The notes beneath the pieces were generated by a model. That model was not told where the DNA came from, did no database searches, and worked only from the letters and a program-made list of their open reading frames with translations. A program made the position numbers and the translations under genes. 64,000 nt of DNA from NCBI RefSeq assembly GCF_022899245.1, contig NZ_JALJAZ010000001.1:228501-292500 (forward strand), in the 5' to 3' direction. The stretch's first letter is position 1; the number at the start of each line of letters is the position of its first letter. Shown here in pieces: positions 35,898 through 46,183 of this stretch. The stretch comes from Falsirhodobacter halotolerans (lineage in GTDB: Bacteria > Pseudomonadota > Alphaproteobacteria > Rhodobacterales > Rhodobacteraceae).

Positions 35898-36292
35898 TCG
35901 GCATCGTGATCGTGGCACATGGAGGCTTGGCGCGCGAGTATCTCTCGGCGGTCGAACATGTCGTGGGCAAACAGCCGTCGATGACGGCCATTTCCATCGA
36001 GGATGATCACGACCGCAGCGCCAAGCAGGCCGAGATCTGCGCGGCGGCGGAAACCGTGGATACCGGCGGCGGCGTGGTGGTCGTGACGGACATGTTCGGC
36101 GGGTCGCCCTCGAACCTGTCGCTTCCGGCCTGCATGGCGCGGGGGCGGCGGATCGTCTATGGCGCGAACCTGCCCATGCTGATCAAGCTTGCCAAATCGC
36201 GCGATCTTCCGGTGGGGGATGCGGTCGCGCTGGCGCTGGATGCGGGGCGCAAATACATCAACTCTCTGGATCTTGGGGAAGCGACGACCTGA
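35894..36292 (+). CDS. PTS EIIA component, mannose type
   Basis: The 132-aa domain starts [17 protein letters not shown], with the phosphorylated His9, and has [18 protein letters not shown], typical of EIIA-Man. There is no EIIB or EIIC nearby, so it probably acts in signalling rather than sugar uptake. It receives phosphate from HPr, whose gene overlaps its stop by one base (TGATG). Confidence 0.9.
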   Translation: MIGIVIVAHGGLAREYLSAVEHVVGKQPSMTAISIEDDHDRSAKQAEICAAAETVDTGGGVVVVTDMFGGSPSNLSLPACMARGRRIVYGANLPMLIKLAKSRDLPVGDAVALALDAGRKYINSLDLGEATT

Positions 36293-36558
36293 TGGCCCGA
36301 CGTTTGACGATCGTGAACGTGAAGGGGCTGCACGCCCGCGCCTCGGCCCGCTTCGTGGAGGTGGTGGAGGCGTTCGACGCCGAGGCGACCGTGTCCAAGG
36401 ACGGGATGGACGTGTCGGGCGATTCGATCATGGGGCTTTTGATGCTCGCCGCCTCGCGCGGGACCGAGATCGAGGTGGCGACGAGCGGGCCGCAGGCCGA
36501 CGCGCTGGCCGATGCGTTGGCGGCGCTGGTCGCCGACCGCTTCGGCGAGGATATGTGA
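36292..36558 (+). CDS. HPr family phosphocarrier protein
   Basis: An 88-aa HPr with the active His14 in KGLHARASARF and the regulatory Ser45 in GDSIMGLLML, the target of HprK. Both sites are intact, so both enzyme I phosphorylation and HprK phosphorylation are possible. Enzyme I (ptsP or ptsI) is not in the window. It ends the chvI-to-HPr operon, and convergent etfA begins 25 bases later. Confidence 0.92.
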   Translation: MARRLTIVNVKGLHARASARFVEVVEAFDAEATVSKDGMDVSGDSIMGLLMLAASRGTEIEVATSGPQADALADALAALVADRFGEDM

Positions 36559-36583
36559 AGGGCGGGTGTCCCCGCCCCCCCTG

Positions 36584-37495
36584 TCAGACCTTGGCCGTCA
36601 GCTCCGGCACGGCCTCGAAGATGTCGCAGACCAGCCCGTAATCGGCCACCTGGAAGATCGGCGCATCCTCGTCCTTGTTCAGGGCGACGATAACCTTGCT
36701 GTCCTTCATGCCCGCCAGATGCTGGATCGCGCCGGAAATGCCCACGGCGATATAAAGGTCGGGGGCCACCACCTTGCCCGTCTGCCCCACCTGCCAGTCG
36801 TTGGGGGCATAGCCCGCATCGACCGCCGCGCGCGAGGCACCGACCGCGCCGCCCAGCTTGTCGGCCAAGGCCACGATCAGGGCGAAATTCTCTTCCGATC
36901 CAAGGCCGCGCCCGCCCGAGACGACGACGCCGGCCGAGGTGAGTTCGGGCCGGCCCGTGCTTTCGATCCGGTCCTCCACCCAGGTGGACAGGGCGGGATC
37001 GGCGGGCGCGGTCATCGTGTCGATCGGGGCCGGGCCACCCGTCTCTGCCGGGGCAAAGCCCGTGGTGCGCAGCGTCAGCACTTTAACCGCGTCGCCCGAA
37101 CGAACCCGCTGGACCGCGTTTCCGGCATAGGCGGGGCGTTCAAAGGTGTCGGCATCCAGGATAGCGGTCACGTCCGGGATGATCATCACGTCCAGAAGGG
37201 CCGCGACGCGGGGCAGGGTCGCCTTGCCCGCCGTGGTCGCGGCGGCGGCGACATGGGTGTATCCCCCGGCCTTCACCTCGGACAGGATCAGGTTCGCCAA
37301 TGCCTCGGGCAGCGGCGCACCCTCGGCCTGCAGCACCTTCGTGACGCCGGACAGGGTCGCCGCCTCCGCCGCGGCCTCGGCCCCCACGGCCAGGACATGC
37401 ACGTCGCCCAAGGGGGCGAGGGCGGTCAGGGCGCGGGCCACGGGATCGGCCACCAGACGGCCCTGCGCGGTTTCGGCAATCAGAAGAACGGTCAT
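36584..37495 (-). CDS. etfA: electron transfer flavoprotein subunit alpha
   Basis: The 303-aa product has the alpha-subunit FAD domain, with [50 protein letters not shown] and [20 protein letters not shown], the ETF-alpha signature region. With EtfB it carries electrons from acyl-CoA and other dehydrogenases to ETF:ubiquinone oxidoreductase. Overlaps the end of etfB by four bases. Confidence 0.95.
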   Translation of the reverse strand: MTVLLIAETAQGRLVADPVARALTALAPLGDVHVLAVGAEAAAEAATLSGVTKVLQAEGAPLPEALANLILSEVKAGGYTHVAAAATTAGKATLPRVAALLDVMIIPDVTAILDADTFERPAYAGNAVQRVRSGDAVKVLTLRTTGFAPAETGGPAPIDTMTAPADPALSTWVEDRIESTGRPELTSAGVVVSGGRGLGSEENFALIVALADKLGGAVGASRAAVDAGYAPNDWQVGQTGKVVAPDLYIAVGISGAIQHLAGMKDSKVIVALNKDEDAPIFQVADYGLVCDIFEAVPELTAKV

Positions 37496-38241
37496 TTCAG
37501 CACCCCCGCCTCTTTCAGTTTTCCGACCAGTTCATCGACCGATCCCACCTTGATCCCGCCCGCGCGCTGCGCGGGTTCGCGGGTGTCCAGAACGGTCAGT
37601 CGCGGGGTGACATCGACGCCGTAATCGGCGGCGGTCTTTTCCTCGATCGGTTTCTTCTTCGCTTTCATGATGTTGGGCAGGCTGGCATAGCGCGGCTCGT
37701 TCAAACGCAGGTCGGTGGTGACCACCGCCGGAAAGGTCACGTCCACCACCTGAAGTCCGCCATCCACCTCGCGCGTGATGCGGGCGGTGTCGCCGTTGAC
37801 CGCGATTTCGGACGCCTGCGTCGCCTGCGCCCAGCCCAGCAGGGCCGACAGCATCTGGCCCGTGGCCCCCATGTCGCCGTCGATCGCCTGCTTGCCGGTC
37901 AGGATCAGCTTCGGCGCCTCCTCGGCCGCGATGGCGGCAAGGATCTTGGCGGTGGCCAGCGGCTCCAGCGCGCCGTCCTCGGTCACCAGAATGGCGCGGT
38001 CGGCCCCCATGGCAAGGGCCGTGCGCAAGGTGTCGGTCGCCTGCTTCACGCCGATGGACACGGCCACGACTTCCGTCGCGATGCCGCGCTCCTTCAGGCG
38101 GATCGCCTCCTCAACGGCGATTTCATCGAAGGGGTTCATCGACATCTTCACATTCGCCAGATCGACGCCCGAGCCGTCCGGCTTCACGCGGACCTTCACG
38201 TTGTAATCGACGACCCGTTTCACGGGGACCAGTATTTTCAT
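37492..38241 (-). CDS. etfB: electron transfer flavoprotein subunit beta
   Basis: A 249-aa protein beginning [23 protein letters not shown], with the AMP-binding region [26 protein letters not shown] and [27 protein letters not shown], the beta-subunit signature. The ATG at 38241 is chosen on that start. It leads the etfBA pair; the adenosyltransferase gene lies 102 bases upstream on the same strand. Confidence 0.95.
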   Translation of the reverse strand: MKILVPVKRVVDYNVKVRVKPDGSGVDLANVKMSMNPFDEIAVEEAIRLKERGIATEVVAVSIGVKQATDTLRTALAMGADRAILVTEDGALEPLATAKILAAIAAEEAPKLILTGKQAIDGDMGATGQMLSALLGWAQATQASEIAVNGDTARITREVDGGLQVVDVTFPAVVTTDLRLNEPRYASLPNIMKAKKKPIEEKTAADYGVDVTPRLTVLDTREPAQRAGGIKVGSVDELVGKLKEAGVLK

Positions 38242-38343
38242 GATATCCTCTTCCAAAAGTCCGCCGGACGGACGGGGCGCAGGCGATCTGCGCGGCGGGG
38301 GGCGGCCCCAAAGGCAACGCGATGACGCTGGATACTGTCCATG

Positions 38344-38898
38344 TCAGGCGGGGCGCGTCAATCCGGGCTGCCACAGAATCTCCGACGCGCCATTGGCTGC
38401 GCGGGCGGCGACGAACAGCCAATCCGACAGGCGGTTGAGATAGCGGCGCGCCGGTTCGGACGTGTCGGGCACCGAGAGCGTGTCCCGTTCCGCCCGGCGG
38501 CAGACGGTGCGCGCCAGATGCAGATGGGCGGCCAGCGGGGTGCCGCCGGGCAGGATGAAGCTTTTCAACGGCGCAAGCGGCGCGTTCATCGCGTCGATCT
38601 CCTTCTCCAGCCGCGCGACCTGTTCGGGCAGGATTCGCAGGGGCGGATGGGCGGGCGTCGCGGTGGCGGGCAGCGCCAGATCCGCCCCCAGATCGAACAG
38701 ATCGTTCGAGATGCGGGCCAGCGCCGCCGCCATGTCGTCCTGCGCGTGCAGACGGCACAGACCGATCGTGGCGTTCACCTCATCCACCGCGCCGATGGCG
38801 GCGAAACGGGCGTCGGTTTTCGGCAGGCGTCGGCCGTCGGCCAGCCCGCTGGTGCCGTCATCCCCGGTGCGGGTATAGATTTTCGACAGCGTGACCAT
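38344..38898 (-). CDS. cob(I)alamin adenosyltransferase, PduO type
   Basis: The 184-aa protein opens with SKIYTRTGDDGTSGLADGRRLPK, the ATP-binding N-terminus of PduO/MMAB enzymes, and has IGAVDEVNATIGL and ARTVCRRAERDTL with the conserved Arg residues. It makes adenosylcobalamin, the cofactor of methylmalonyl-CoA mutase and others. Its ATG overlaps the stop of the twin-TM protein gene by one base. Confidence 0.92.
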   Translation of the reverse strand: MVTLSKIYTRTGDDGTSGLADGRRLPKTDARFAAIGAVDEVNATIGLCRLHAQDDMAAALARISNDLFDLGADLALPATATPAHPPLRILPEQVARLEKEIDAMNAPLAPLKSFILPGGTPLAAHLHLARTVCRRAERDTLSVPDTSEPARRYLNRLSDWLFVAARAANGASEILWQPGLTRPA

Positions 38899-39107
38899 CA
38901 GCCCTGCACCAGCGTCAGAAGAACGACCGCCGCCGCCCCGACCGCCAGGGCAAAGGACAGGCTGCGCGCCAGCCGCAAAAGCCGGACCGAGGACGGTTTG
39001 GTCACGTCCGACGCGAACCCGCCGCAGAGCAGCGCCACAACGGAGGCAACGGTGACGACCGCCATGGCGATCAGGATGGTCGCCGCGCGGGGCGAAAGAT
39101 GTTCCAT
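38898..39107 (-). CDS. twin transmembrane helix small protein, HIG1-like
   Basis: A 69-aa protein with two membrane helices (about 9-31 and 45-67) joined by a polar loop (SDVTKPSSVRLLRLARS). The length and the basic loop before the second helix resemble small bacterial HIG1-domain proteins, some of which associate with cytochrome oxidase; the assignment is tentative. The ATG at 39107 overlaps the SDR stop, so it is coupled to both neighbours. Confidence 0.65.
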   Translation of the reverse strand: MEHLSPRAATILIAMAVVTVASVVALLCGGFASDVTKPSSVRLLRLARSLSFALAVGAAAVVLLTLVQG

Positions 39108-39949
39108 CAGGCGTTCCCCATGATGCGGTCGATGGCGCGGGTGGGCAGGATGCGGCGCGCCACGGCCATCAGTTTGGTCGGCGTGGTGATGCGGTAACGG
39201 GCGCGGGGGCGGTCCGCCTCCAGCGCATGGATGATCTGGTCGGTCACGGCAGAGGCGGGCAGTTCCCACCGGTCCTTGTCCGTCCCCTCATACAGGCGGT
39301 GCAACAGGCCTTCGTAGTCCTTGGCGCGCGCCGAGGCCTTCCAGTCGATCCAGCGTTCGAAATGGGGGATCGCGTTCTTGCGGAAATCCGAGGTGATGGG
39401 GCCGGGCTGGATCAGGCTGACATGGATGCCGGTGCCGCGCATTTCCATCCGCAGCACATCCGTCAGCCCCTCAAGCGCGAATTTGGTCGCGCAATAGGCC
39501 CCGCGCCACGGCGCGCCCGCAAAGCCCAGCACCGACGAACACATGACGATCCGACCGTGCCCCTGCCTGCGCATCATCGGGATGACGGCGCGGGTCAGTT
39601 CATGGGTGCCGAAAAGGTTCGTCTCGAAAATCTCCCGCAGGGCATCGCGGGGCAGATCCTCCACCGCGCCGGGGCAGGCGAAGGCCCCGTTGTTGTAGAT
39701 GCCGTCGAGCGTTCCCCCGGTGCGGGCCGCCACCTCGGCCACGGCGGCGGCGATGCTGGCGGAACTGGCAAGATCGAGGGGAAAGCTCTCCAACCCCTCG
39801 GAGGCCAGACGTTCGCAGTCTTCGGGGCGGCGGCAGGTGGCAAACACGCGCCATCCGCGCGTGGCCAGGGTTTTGGCGGCATCGCGACCGATTCCTGAGG
39901 AGCAGCCGGTCATGAGAACGGAACGGGGGACGGTCTGGGTCATGCCCAT
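39107..39949 (-). CDS. SDR family oxidoreductase
   Basis: This 280-aa classical short-chain dehydrogenase has TGCSSGIG (cofactor loop), YNNGAFACPG (in place of NNAG), catalytic Ser in MCSSVLGFAG and YCATK. The longer C-terminus with KASARAKDYEGLLHRLYEGTDKDRW resembles SDRs annotated as acting on lipids or steroids, but substrate is unknown. A second ATG two codons in (39943) is equally possible as start. Confidence 0.85.
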   Translation of the reverse strand: MGMTQTVPRSVLMTGCSSGIGRDAAKTLATRGWRVFATCRRPEDCERLASEGLESFPLDLASSASIAAAVAEVAARTGGTLDGIYNNGAFACPGAVEDLPRDALREIFETNLFGTHELTRAVIPMMRRQGHGRIVMCSSVLGFAGAPWRGAYCATKFALEGLTDVLRMEMRGTGIHVSLIQPGPITSDFRKNAIPHFERWIDWKASARAKDYEGLLHRLYEGTDKDRWELPASAVTDQIIHALEADRPRARYRITTPTKLMAVARRILPTRAIDRIMGNA

Positions 39950-39982
39950 GTTATGCAGAGGGGCCGGGCGAATTACAAACGG

Positions 39983-40402
39983 TCAGTTCATCGCCGTGCG
40001 CAGCGGCACCTGCTCCAGATAGGAGGAGGAGACCCAGCCTTCGACGCCGTCGCCCTCCATGCGGATCAGGGTCCAGCCGCCATCGACCTTGACGACGCTG
40101 ATCTCCTCGCCGCGCGTCAGGCTGGACAGGACGGTGGCCTGCGGCGACGGCCCCTGCCGCACGTTCAGCCGGTTGGCGGTGACATGGGCGGTGCTCAGGG
40201 GGGCCTCGGACGCCATGGCGGCCATGACGGGTGCCGCGTCCGGCACGGCGGAATATTGCGGGGTCGGGATGAAACGATGGGTCGCGGCCGTCTGCACCGC
40301 CTGCGCGTGGGCCAGGCCGGCCCGCTGATGTCCCGCGTCCTGCCCTGCGATCACGAGGGTCAGGCCCACGCCTGCGGCAAGAAGAAGGGTCATACGCAAC
40401 AT
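39983..40402 (-). CDS. exported SH3b domain protein
   Basis: The 139-aa product has an N-terminal signal (MLRMTLLLAAGVGLTLVIAG) and a C-terminal bacterial SH3 domain (about 75-132: VTANRLNVRQGPSPQATVLSSL ... GVEGWVSSSYLEQV). Such domains bind peptidoglycan or other envelope parts. The ATG at 40402 follows AAAGGTG. A longer upstream frame lacks a ribosome-binding site and would bury the signal peptide. Divergent from parC. Confidence 0.8.
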   Translation of the reverse strand: MLRMTLLLAAGVGLTLVIAGQDAGHQRAGLAHAQAVQTAATHRFIPTPQYSAVPDAAPVMAAMASEAPLSTAHVTANRLNVRQGPSPQATVLSSLTRGEEISVVKVDGGWTLIRMEGDGVEGWVSSSYLEQVPLRTAMN

Positions 40403-40524
40403 TTGGGCACCTTTAAGCTTTTCGGCATTTTCTTGCCGTTCGCGAACACAAGCCCGTAATCGTGCGAAAAGTTCCCGCATTCGTGGGGCTGGACCGAACC
40501 TCGTCCGCGCCTTACAGGAGGGGG

Positions 40525-42819
40525 ATGACCGATACCGCCGACGACACCCCCGACACCACGCTGAGCTTCGAGCCGCTGTCCCGCGCCATTGGCGAGCGGT
40601 ATCTGACCTATGCCCTGTCCACGATCATGAACCGCGCGCTGCCCGACGCGCGCGACGGGCTGAAGCCGGTGCATCGCCGCATCCTCTATGCGATGCGCGA
40701 GTTGCGCCTGTCGCCCACGGGGGGCTTTCGCAAATCGGCCAAGATCTCGGGCGATGTGATGGGCAACTATCACCCGCATGGCGATGCGGCGATCTATGAC
40801 GCGATGGCGCGGTTGGCGCAGGATTTCAACGTCCGCTATCCGCTGGTGGACGGGCAGGGGAACTTCGGCAACATCGACGGCGACAACCCCGCCGCCAGCC
40901 GTTACACCGAGGCGCGCCTGACGGCGATCGCCGAGACGTTGATGGAAGGGCTGGCCGAGAACGCGGTCGATTTTCGCCCGAACTATGATGGCACGCTGGA
41001 GGAACCGGCGGTGATGCCGGCGGCGTTTCCGAACCTTTTGGCCAACGGATCGTCCGGGATCGCGGTGGGGATGGCAACGAACATCCCGCCCCACAACCTT
41101 CACGAACTGATCGACGCCTGTCAGGCGATGATCAAGACGCCCGCCATCGAGGACGACGCACTGGTCGATCTGGTGCCCGGCCCCGATTTCCCCACCGGCG
41201 GCATCATCGTGGAGCCGCGCTCGGCCATCCTTGACGCCTATCGCACCGGACGCGGCGCGTTTCGCCTGCGCGCCAAGTGGGAGAGGGAGGATCTGGGGCG
41301 CGGCAACTGGCAGATCGTCGTCACCGAAATCCCCTATCAGGTGCAGAAATCCAAGCTGATCGAACGCTTGGCCGAGCTGATCCAGACGCGCAAGGTGCCG
41401 CTTTTGGCCGATGTGCGCGACGAATCGGCCGAGGATGTCCGCATCGTTCTGGAGCCGCGCGCCCGGACGGTGGAGCCGGACATGCTGATGGGGATGCTGT
41501 TCAAGAACTCCGACCTGGAAACCCGGTTCAGCCTGAACATGAACGTGCTGATCGACGGGCGGACGCCGAAGGTGTGCAGCCTGAAGGAGGTCCTGCGCGC
41601 GTTTCTGGATCACCGCCGCGAGGTTCTTCTGCGCCGGAGCGAGCATCGTCTGGCCAAGATCGACCATCAGCTTGAGGTGCTGGAAGGTCTGATCACCGCG
41701 TTCCTCAATCTGGATCGGGTAATCGACATCATCCGCTATGACGACAACCCCAAGCGCGCGCTGATGGTGGAGGATTGGACCCTGACCCGGCCCAAGGCGA
41801 CGTCCGAGGCCGATTACATCAGCCCCGACACGTTCGGCACCCTGTCCGAAGTGCAGGCCGAGGCGATCCTGAACCTGCGCCTGCGGTCGTTGCGGCGGCT
41901 GGAGGAGATGGAGCTTCTGGCCGAACGCGACGCGTTGGTGGCCGAACGCGCCGATCTGGTCGATCTGCTGGCGAACGAGGCCAAGCAGTGGAAGACCATC
42001 GGCAAGGAATTGGCGACGATCCAGAAGACCTTCGGCAAGGGCACCGCGCTGGGCGCGCGTCGGTCGGCCTTTGCCGAAGCCGGCGAGACGCAGGACGTGC
42101 CGTTCGAGGCGATGATCGACCGCGAGCCGATCACCGTCATCTGCTCCCGGATGGGATGGATCCGGGCGATGAAGGGGCATGTCGCGCTGGGCTCGGACGT
42201 GAAGTTCAAGGATGGCGACGGCCCGCGGTTCATCTTCCATGCCGAGACGACCGACCGCATCCTGCTCGTGGGATCGAACGGGCGGTTCTATACCCTGCTG
42301 GGCGCGAACCTGCCCGGCGGGCGGGGGATGGGAGAGCCGGTGCGCCTGATGGTGGATCTGCCGAACGACGCCGAGATCACCGATCTGATCGTCTGGCGCG
42401 CGGGGGAGCGATGGCTCATCGCCTCCACCGCCGGGGACGGGTTCATCCTGCCGTCGGACGAAGCCGTGGCCATGACCCGCGCGGGCAAGGCCGTGCTGAC
42501 GGTGAAGGAGGGCGTGACGACGGCGCTGGTGAAGCCTGTGCGCGGCGATCATGTCGCGGTCATCGGCGACAATCGCAAGATGCTGGTCTTTCCGATTTCG
42601 GATATGCCGGAAATGGGCAAGGGCAAAGGCGTGCGGTTGCAGAAATACAAGGATGGCGGGTTGTCCGACGCCATCACCTTCCCGCTGGAGGAGGGGCTGT
42701 CCTGGCAGCTGGAGGGTGGGCGCACGCGGCGCGAACCCGACCTGTCCGAATGGCTGGGCGCGCGCGCGACCGCCGGACGCATGGCCCCGCGCGGCTTTCC
42801 CCGCGATAACCGTTTCTGA
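40525..42819 (+). CDS. parC: DNA topoisomerase IV subunit A
   Basis: The 764-aa product has the GyrA/ParC N-terminal domain with [22 protein letters not shown] and the DNA-cleaving Tyr127 in [10 protein letters not shown], then a coiled coil and a C-terminal beta-pinwheel from about 500. The missing GyrA box and the length point to ParC rather than GyrA. It decatenates daughter chromosomes with ParE, which is not in the window. The quinolone-region Ser and Asp ([13 protein letters not shown]) look wild type. The ATG at 40525 follows AGGAGGGG. Confidence 0.93.
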   Translation: MTDTADDTPDTTLSFEPLSRAIGERYLTYALSTIMNRALPDARDGLKPVHRRILYAMRELRLSPTGGFRKSAKISGDVMGNYHPHGDAAIYDAMARLAQDFNVRYPLVDGQGNFGNIDGDNPAASRYTEARLTAIAETLMEGLAENAVDFRPNYDGTLEEPAVMPAAFPNLLANGSSGIAVGMATNIPPHNLHELIDACQAMIKTPAIEDDALVDLVPGPDFPTGGIIVEPRSAILDAYRTGRGAFRLRAKWEREDLGRGNWQIVVTEIPYQVQKSKLIERLAELIQTRKVPLLADVRDESAEDVRIVLEPRARTVEPDMLMGMLFKNSDLETRFSLNMNVLIDGRTPKVCSLKEVLRAFLDHRREVLLRRSEHRLAKIDHQLEVLEGLITAFLNLDRVIDIIRYDDNPKRALMVEDWTLTRPKATSEADYISPDTFGTLSEVQAEAILNLRLRSLRRLEEMELLAERDALVAERADLVDLLANEAKQWKTIGKELATIQKTFGKGTALGARRSAFAEAGETQDVPFEAMIDREPITVICSRMGWIRAMKGHVALGSDVKFKDGDGPRFIFHAETTDRILLVGSNGRFYTLLGANLPGGRGMGEPVRLMVDLPNDAEITDLIVWRAGERWLIASTAGDGFILPSDEAVAMTRAGKAVLTVKEGVTTALVKPVRGDHVAVIGDNRKMLVFPISDMPEMGKGKGVRLQKYKDGGLSDAITFPLEEGLSWQLEGGRTRREPDLSEWLGARATAGRMAPRGFPRDNRF

Positions 42820-42873
42820 CTTGTAGCGGGGCGGTTTGGCCCTAGTGTGACCGCCACGCCAATGGAGTGCCCG

Positions 42874-43494
42874 ATGTTGAAGCAGCTTTCCGCCTTGTGT
42901 CTTGTGCTGGGCCTTGCCGCCTGCGGAGGCAGCGATCTGAAGGATCCGCCCGTGGACATGGGCAATTTCCGTCTTGGCCTGAACATCGCGGTGGCCGACA
43001 ACGCGCAGAAGGTTCCGATTTCCCGCAGTGCTACGGCGGACGAATGGGAAGAATCGATCCGCACGGCGGTGGCCGACCGGTTCGGGCGGTATCGCGGCAC
43101 GAAGCTTTACAACATCGGCATCAGCGTGGACGGCTATGCGCTGGCCCCTCCGGGCATTCCGGTGGTGGCCGCGCCGAAGTCGGTTCTGGTGATCACGGCC
43201 AACATCTGGGACGACGCGGCGCAGAAGAAGCTGAACGCCGAAGGGCGGCAGATCCACGTCTGGGAAGACGGCGGGGCGAGCCTTCTGGGGACCGGCCTGA
43301 TCCGCGGGCGCGACCGCCAGATGGAGGTTCTGTCCTATAACGCCGTCAAGAAGGTCGAGGAATGGCTGCTGACCCATCCCGAATGGTTCGACATCCAGGG
43401 CGCGGCCCCGACGGCCGTGGGGGCGACCCCGGTTCCCGAAGGGGCTGAGGCAGGGCCGGTGCCCGGCACGTCGATCCCGGTCGCGGCCAACTGA
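42874..43494 (+). CDS. predicted outer-membrane lipoprotein, conserved hypothetical
   Basis: A 206-aa protein with a lipoprotein signal (MLKQLSALCLVLGLAACGG; lipobox LAAC, Cys17). The following region contains NFRLGLNIAVADNAQKVPISR, FGRYRGTKLYNIGISVDGYAL and LVITANIWDDAAQKKL. It looks like one beta-rich periplasmic domain with a low-complexity Pro/Val/Ala tail. No family recognised. It lies 54 bases after parC and ends just before the first tuf promoter. Confidence 0.75.
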   Translation: MLKQLSALCLVLGLAACGGSDLKDPPVDMGNFRLGLNIAVADNAQKVPISRSATADEWEESIRTAVADRFGRYRGTKLYNIGISVDGYALAPPGIPVVAAPKSVLVITANIWDDAAQKKLNAEGRQIHVWEDGGASLLGTGLIRGRDRQMEVLSYNAVKKVEEWLLTHPEWFDIQGAAPTAVGATPVPEGAEAGPVPGTSIPVAAN

Positions 43495-43497
43495 CAC

Positions 43498-43526
43498 TTG
43501 ATTTATTCCGCGCCGGTGGATATCTG
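43498..43526 (+). promoter_or_regulatory. promoter of first tuf
   Basis: TTGATT (43498-43503), a 17-bp spacer and TATCTG (43521-43526) lie 52 bases before the tuf start, a good fit to a housekeeping promoter. The -35 begins three bases after the lipoprotein stop. Confidence 0.6.
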
Positions 43527-43578
43527 CCGCGCGACACAAACCGGGTCCGCAGTGGCCCCCGAACTTCGAGACCCCGTC

Positions 43579-44754
<1,176 letters not shown>

Positions 44755-44777
44755 TTTCGGATCGGGTTCTTGGAAAG

Positions 44778-44800
44778 GCCGCCCTTGGGGGCGGCTTTTT
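44778..44800 (+). terminator. intrinsic terminator after first tuf
   Basis: Stem GCCGCCC/GGGCGGC with a TTGG loop, followed by five Ts, 24 bases past the tuf stop. Confidence 0.88.
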
Positions 44801-44993
44801 CATGTGCGCGGGTGGCGCACAGAGGCTGTGCGGAATGGCCCGGATCGGTAAGTCATTGTGGCCAAGCATAAATCCCGCATCATTTTAACCGTCACGTTTT
44901 TGGGAACGTTATTAAAAGCGCAGAACATTGAATAATGTGAGTGAGGTGTGCATTTCCGCATGGTCGGCGCAGAAGACCGACGGAAAGGCTATC

Positions 44994-45221
44994 ATGAAAT
45001 ACGCAACTCTTATCGCCGCTGCTCTTGTCGCATTCGCCGGAGCGGCTTCCGCGCAAACCACCCCGGTCCTGAACTCCTCCTCGCAGGTGGTTCTGCAAAC
45101 CTTGGCACCCGATCTGGACGCCTCCAAGCTGACGCCGATCCAGGTGCGTCGCATCAACAACGAAGTGGCGTCGAACTCGGGCCTGACCAAACCCGTTCTG
45201 CAAAACATCGTCCGCAACTGA
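44994..45221 (+). CDS. small secreted protein, copy A of a paralogous pair
   Basis: A 75-aa precursor with a clear Sec signal peptide (MKYATLIAAALVAFAGAASA, cleaved before QTTPV), leaving about 55 residues. The mature part carries LAPDLDASKLTPIQVRRINN, which matches the second gene at 45377 over the module L-x-P-x-L-D-x3-L-T-P-I-Q-x3-I-N-x2-V-A. There are no cysteines and no membrane segment after cleavage. The ATG follows GGAAAGG. The 200 bases upstream are AT-richer than their surroundings and probably hold its promoter. No known family recognised; both proteins are expected in the periplasm. Confidence 0.75.
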   Translation: MKYATLIAAALVAFAGAASAQTTPVLNSSSQVVLQTLAPDLDASKLTPIQVRRINNEVASNSGLTKPVLQNIVRN

Positions 45222-45376
45222 TTTGCGGCGATGAGAACGGCAATCCTTCGCTTGGGTTCCAAAAATTAATTCGCGTTATTTTTTGAACCGTTCGGCAAAA
45301 AGGCGCGTTGTCTGCCCATAGCCGCGACGACTGCGGTCAAACAGGCGCCTCGACGCCGAAAGCGAAAGGTAGATAC

Positions 45377-45619
45377 ATGAAGACGCTTGCTCTCACCACT
45401 GCCGCTGCCCTGATTTCCGTTGCCGGTTTCGCCCACGCCCAACCGGCCGCACCGGGCGACATGCAACTCGACTCGGGCGCGATCGAACAGCTGCGGACGT
45501 TGGATCCCAATCTGGACGTGACGACGCTGACCCCGATCCAGATCAACGAGATCAACGAACAGGTCGCCGGTGACGGCCTTGACCAAGGCGAGTTGATCAC
45601 GATCCTGGAAGACATGTAA
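45377..45619 (+). CDS. small secreted protein, copy B of a paralogous pair
   Basis: An 80-aa precursor with the signal peptide MKTLALTTAAALISVAGFAHA and an acidic mature chain of about 59 residues. LRTLDPNLDVTTLTPIQINE aligns with copy A (LQTLAPDLDASKLTPIQVRR), while flanking residues differ. Copy B is strongly acidic (EDM terminus, many Asp/Glu), copy A more basic (VRRINN, IVRN). Each gene has its own ribosome-binding site (GAAAGG here) and they are 155 bases apart, so they may be separately expressed; one intrinsic terminator follows copy B. Confidence 0.75.
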   Translation: MKTLALTTAAALISVAGFAHAQPAAPGDMQLDSGAIEQLRTLDPNLDVTTLTPIQINEINEQVAGDGLDQGELITILEDM

Positions 45620-45643
45620 GCGACCTTCGGATCGCGTGTGCGA

Positions 45644-45666
45644 GCCGCCCTTGAGGGGCGGCTTTT
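45644..45666 (+). terminator. intrinsic terminator after small secreted gene B
   Basis: Stem GCCGCCC/GGGCGGC around a TTGAG loop, then four Ts. Its stem is the same as that of the terminator after the first tuf. Confidence 0.8.
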
Positions 45667-45676
45667 GCATTTGGGC

Positions 45677-45704
45677 TTGCGGCCCGATCGCCGTTGTTCT
45701 AGTT
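45677..45704 (+). promoter_or_regulatory. possible promoter for tRNA-Trp and secE
   Basis: TTGCGG, a 16-bp spacer and CTAGTT end 12 bases before the mature tRNA. The match is moderate, but the position suits a tRNA promoter. Confidence 0.4.
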
Positions 45705-45715
45705 ACGCCCGCAGT

Positions 45716-45791
45716 AGGAGTTTAGCTCAGTTGGTAGAGCATCGGTCTCCAAAACCGAGGGTCGTGGGTTCGAGTCCCCCAACTCCTGCCA
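45716..45791 (+). tRNA. tRNA-Trp(CCA)
   Basis: A 76-nt cloverleaf: acceptor AGGAGTT pairs with AACTCCT, D-arm AGCTCAGTTGGTAGAGC, anticodon loop CTCCAAA (anticodon CCA), T-arm GTGGGTTCGAGTCCCCC, encoded CCA end. It precedes secE by 69 bases, the usual tRNA-Trp-secE-nusG order. Confidence 0.96.
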
Positions 45792-45860
45792 TTTACCCCG
45801 CATCGCTTGATTTGACGCTGCGACTGCGGTATGCGCGCGGCATGTGACAGGGGAAGACAG

Positions 45861-46049
45861 ATGGCAAATCCGGTTCAGTTCATTCAGCAGGTCCGTACCG
45901 AGGTCGGCAAGATCGCATGGCCGGGGCGGCGCGAGGTGATTCTGACCACGTTGATGGTGCTGGTGCTGTCGGCGCTGACCGCGACGTTCTTCACGCTGGT
46001 CGATGTGGGCATCCGTTTCGGTCTGGGCGAGATTCTGGGCGCGTTCTGA
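45861..46049 (+). CDS. secE: preprotein translocase subunit SecE
   Basis: The 62-aa short-form SecE has the amphipathic helix NPVQFIQQVRTEVGKIAWPGRREVI, with the conserved WP, and one TM (about 31-53). It clamps SecY in the SecYEG channel. The ATG at 45861 follows GGGGAAGAC. It matches the single-TM SecE of most bacteria rather than the three-TM E. coli type. Confidence 0.93.
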   Translation: MANPVQFIQQVRTEVGKIAWPGRREVILTTLMVLVLSALTATFFTLVDVGIRFGLGEILGAF

Positions 46050-46108
46050 TTTTTTCTTGTCATCGAAGGGGTGGGCCGTTATCCACGCCCCGACGATACG
46101 AGAGGCAG

Positions 46109-46140
46109 GCGCGCAGCGATTCGGTTGCGCGCTGTTTTTT
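46109..46140 (+). terminator. terminator-like hairpin between secE and nusG
   Basis: GCGCGCA (46109-46115) pairs with TGCGCGC (46126-46132) around a 10-nt loop, followed by TGTTTTTT. It could end the tRNA-Trp-secE transcript or act as an attenuator before nusG. Confidence 0.6.
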
Positions 46141-46183
46141 GTTCCCGGCGGGACGGTCCCGCGCATGAAGATAGGTGGCTGGC

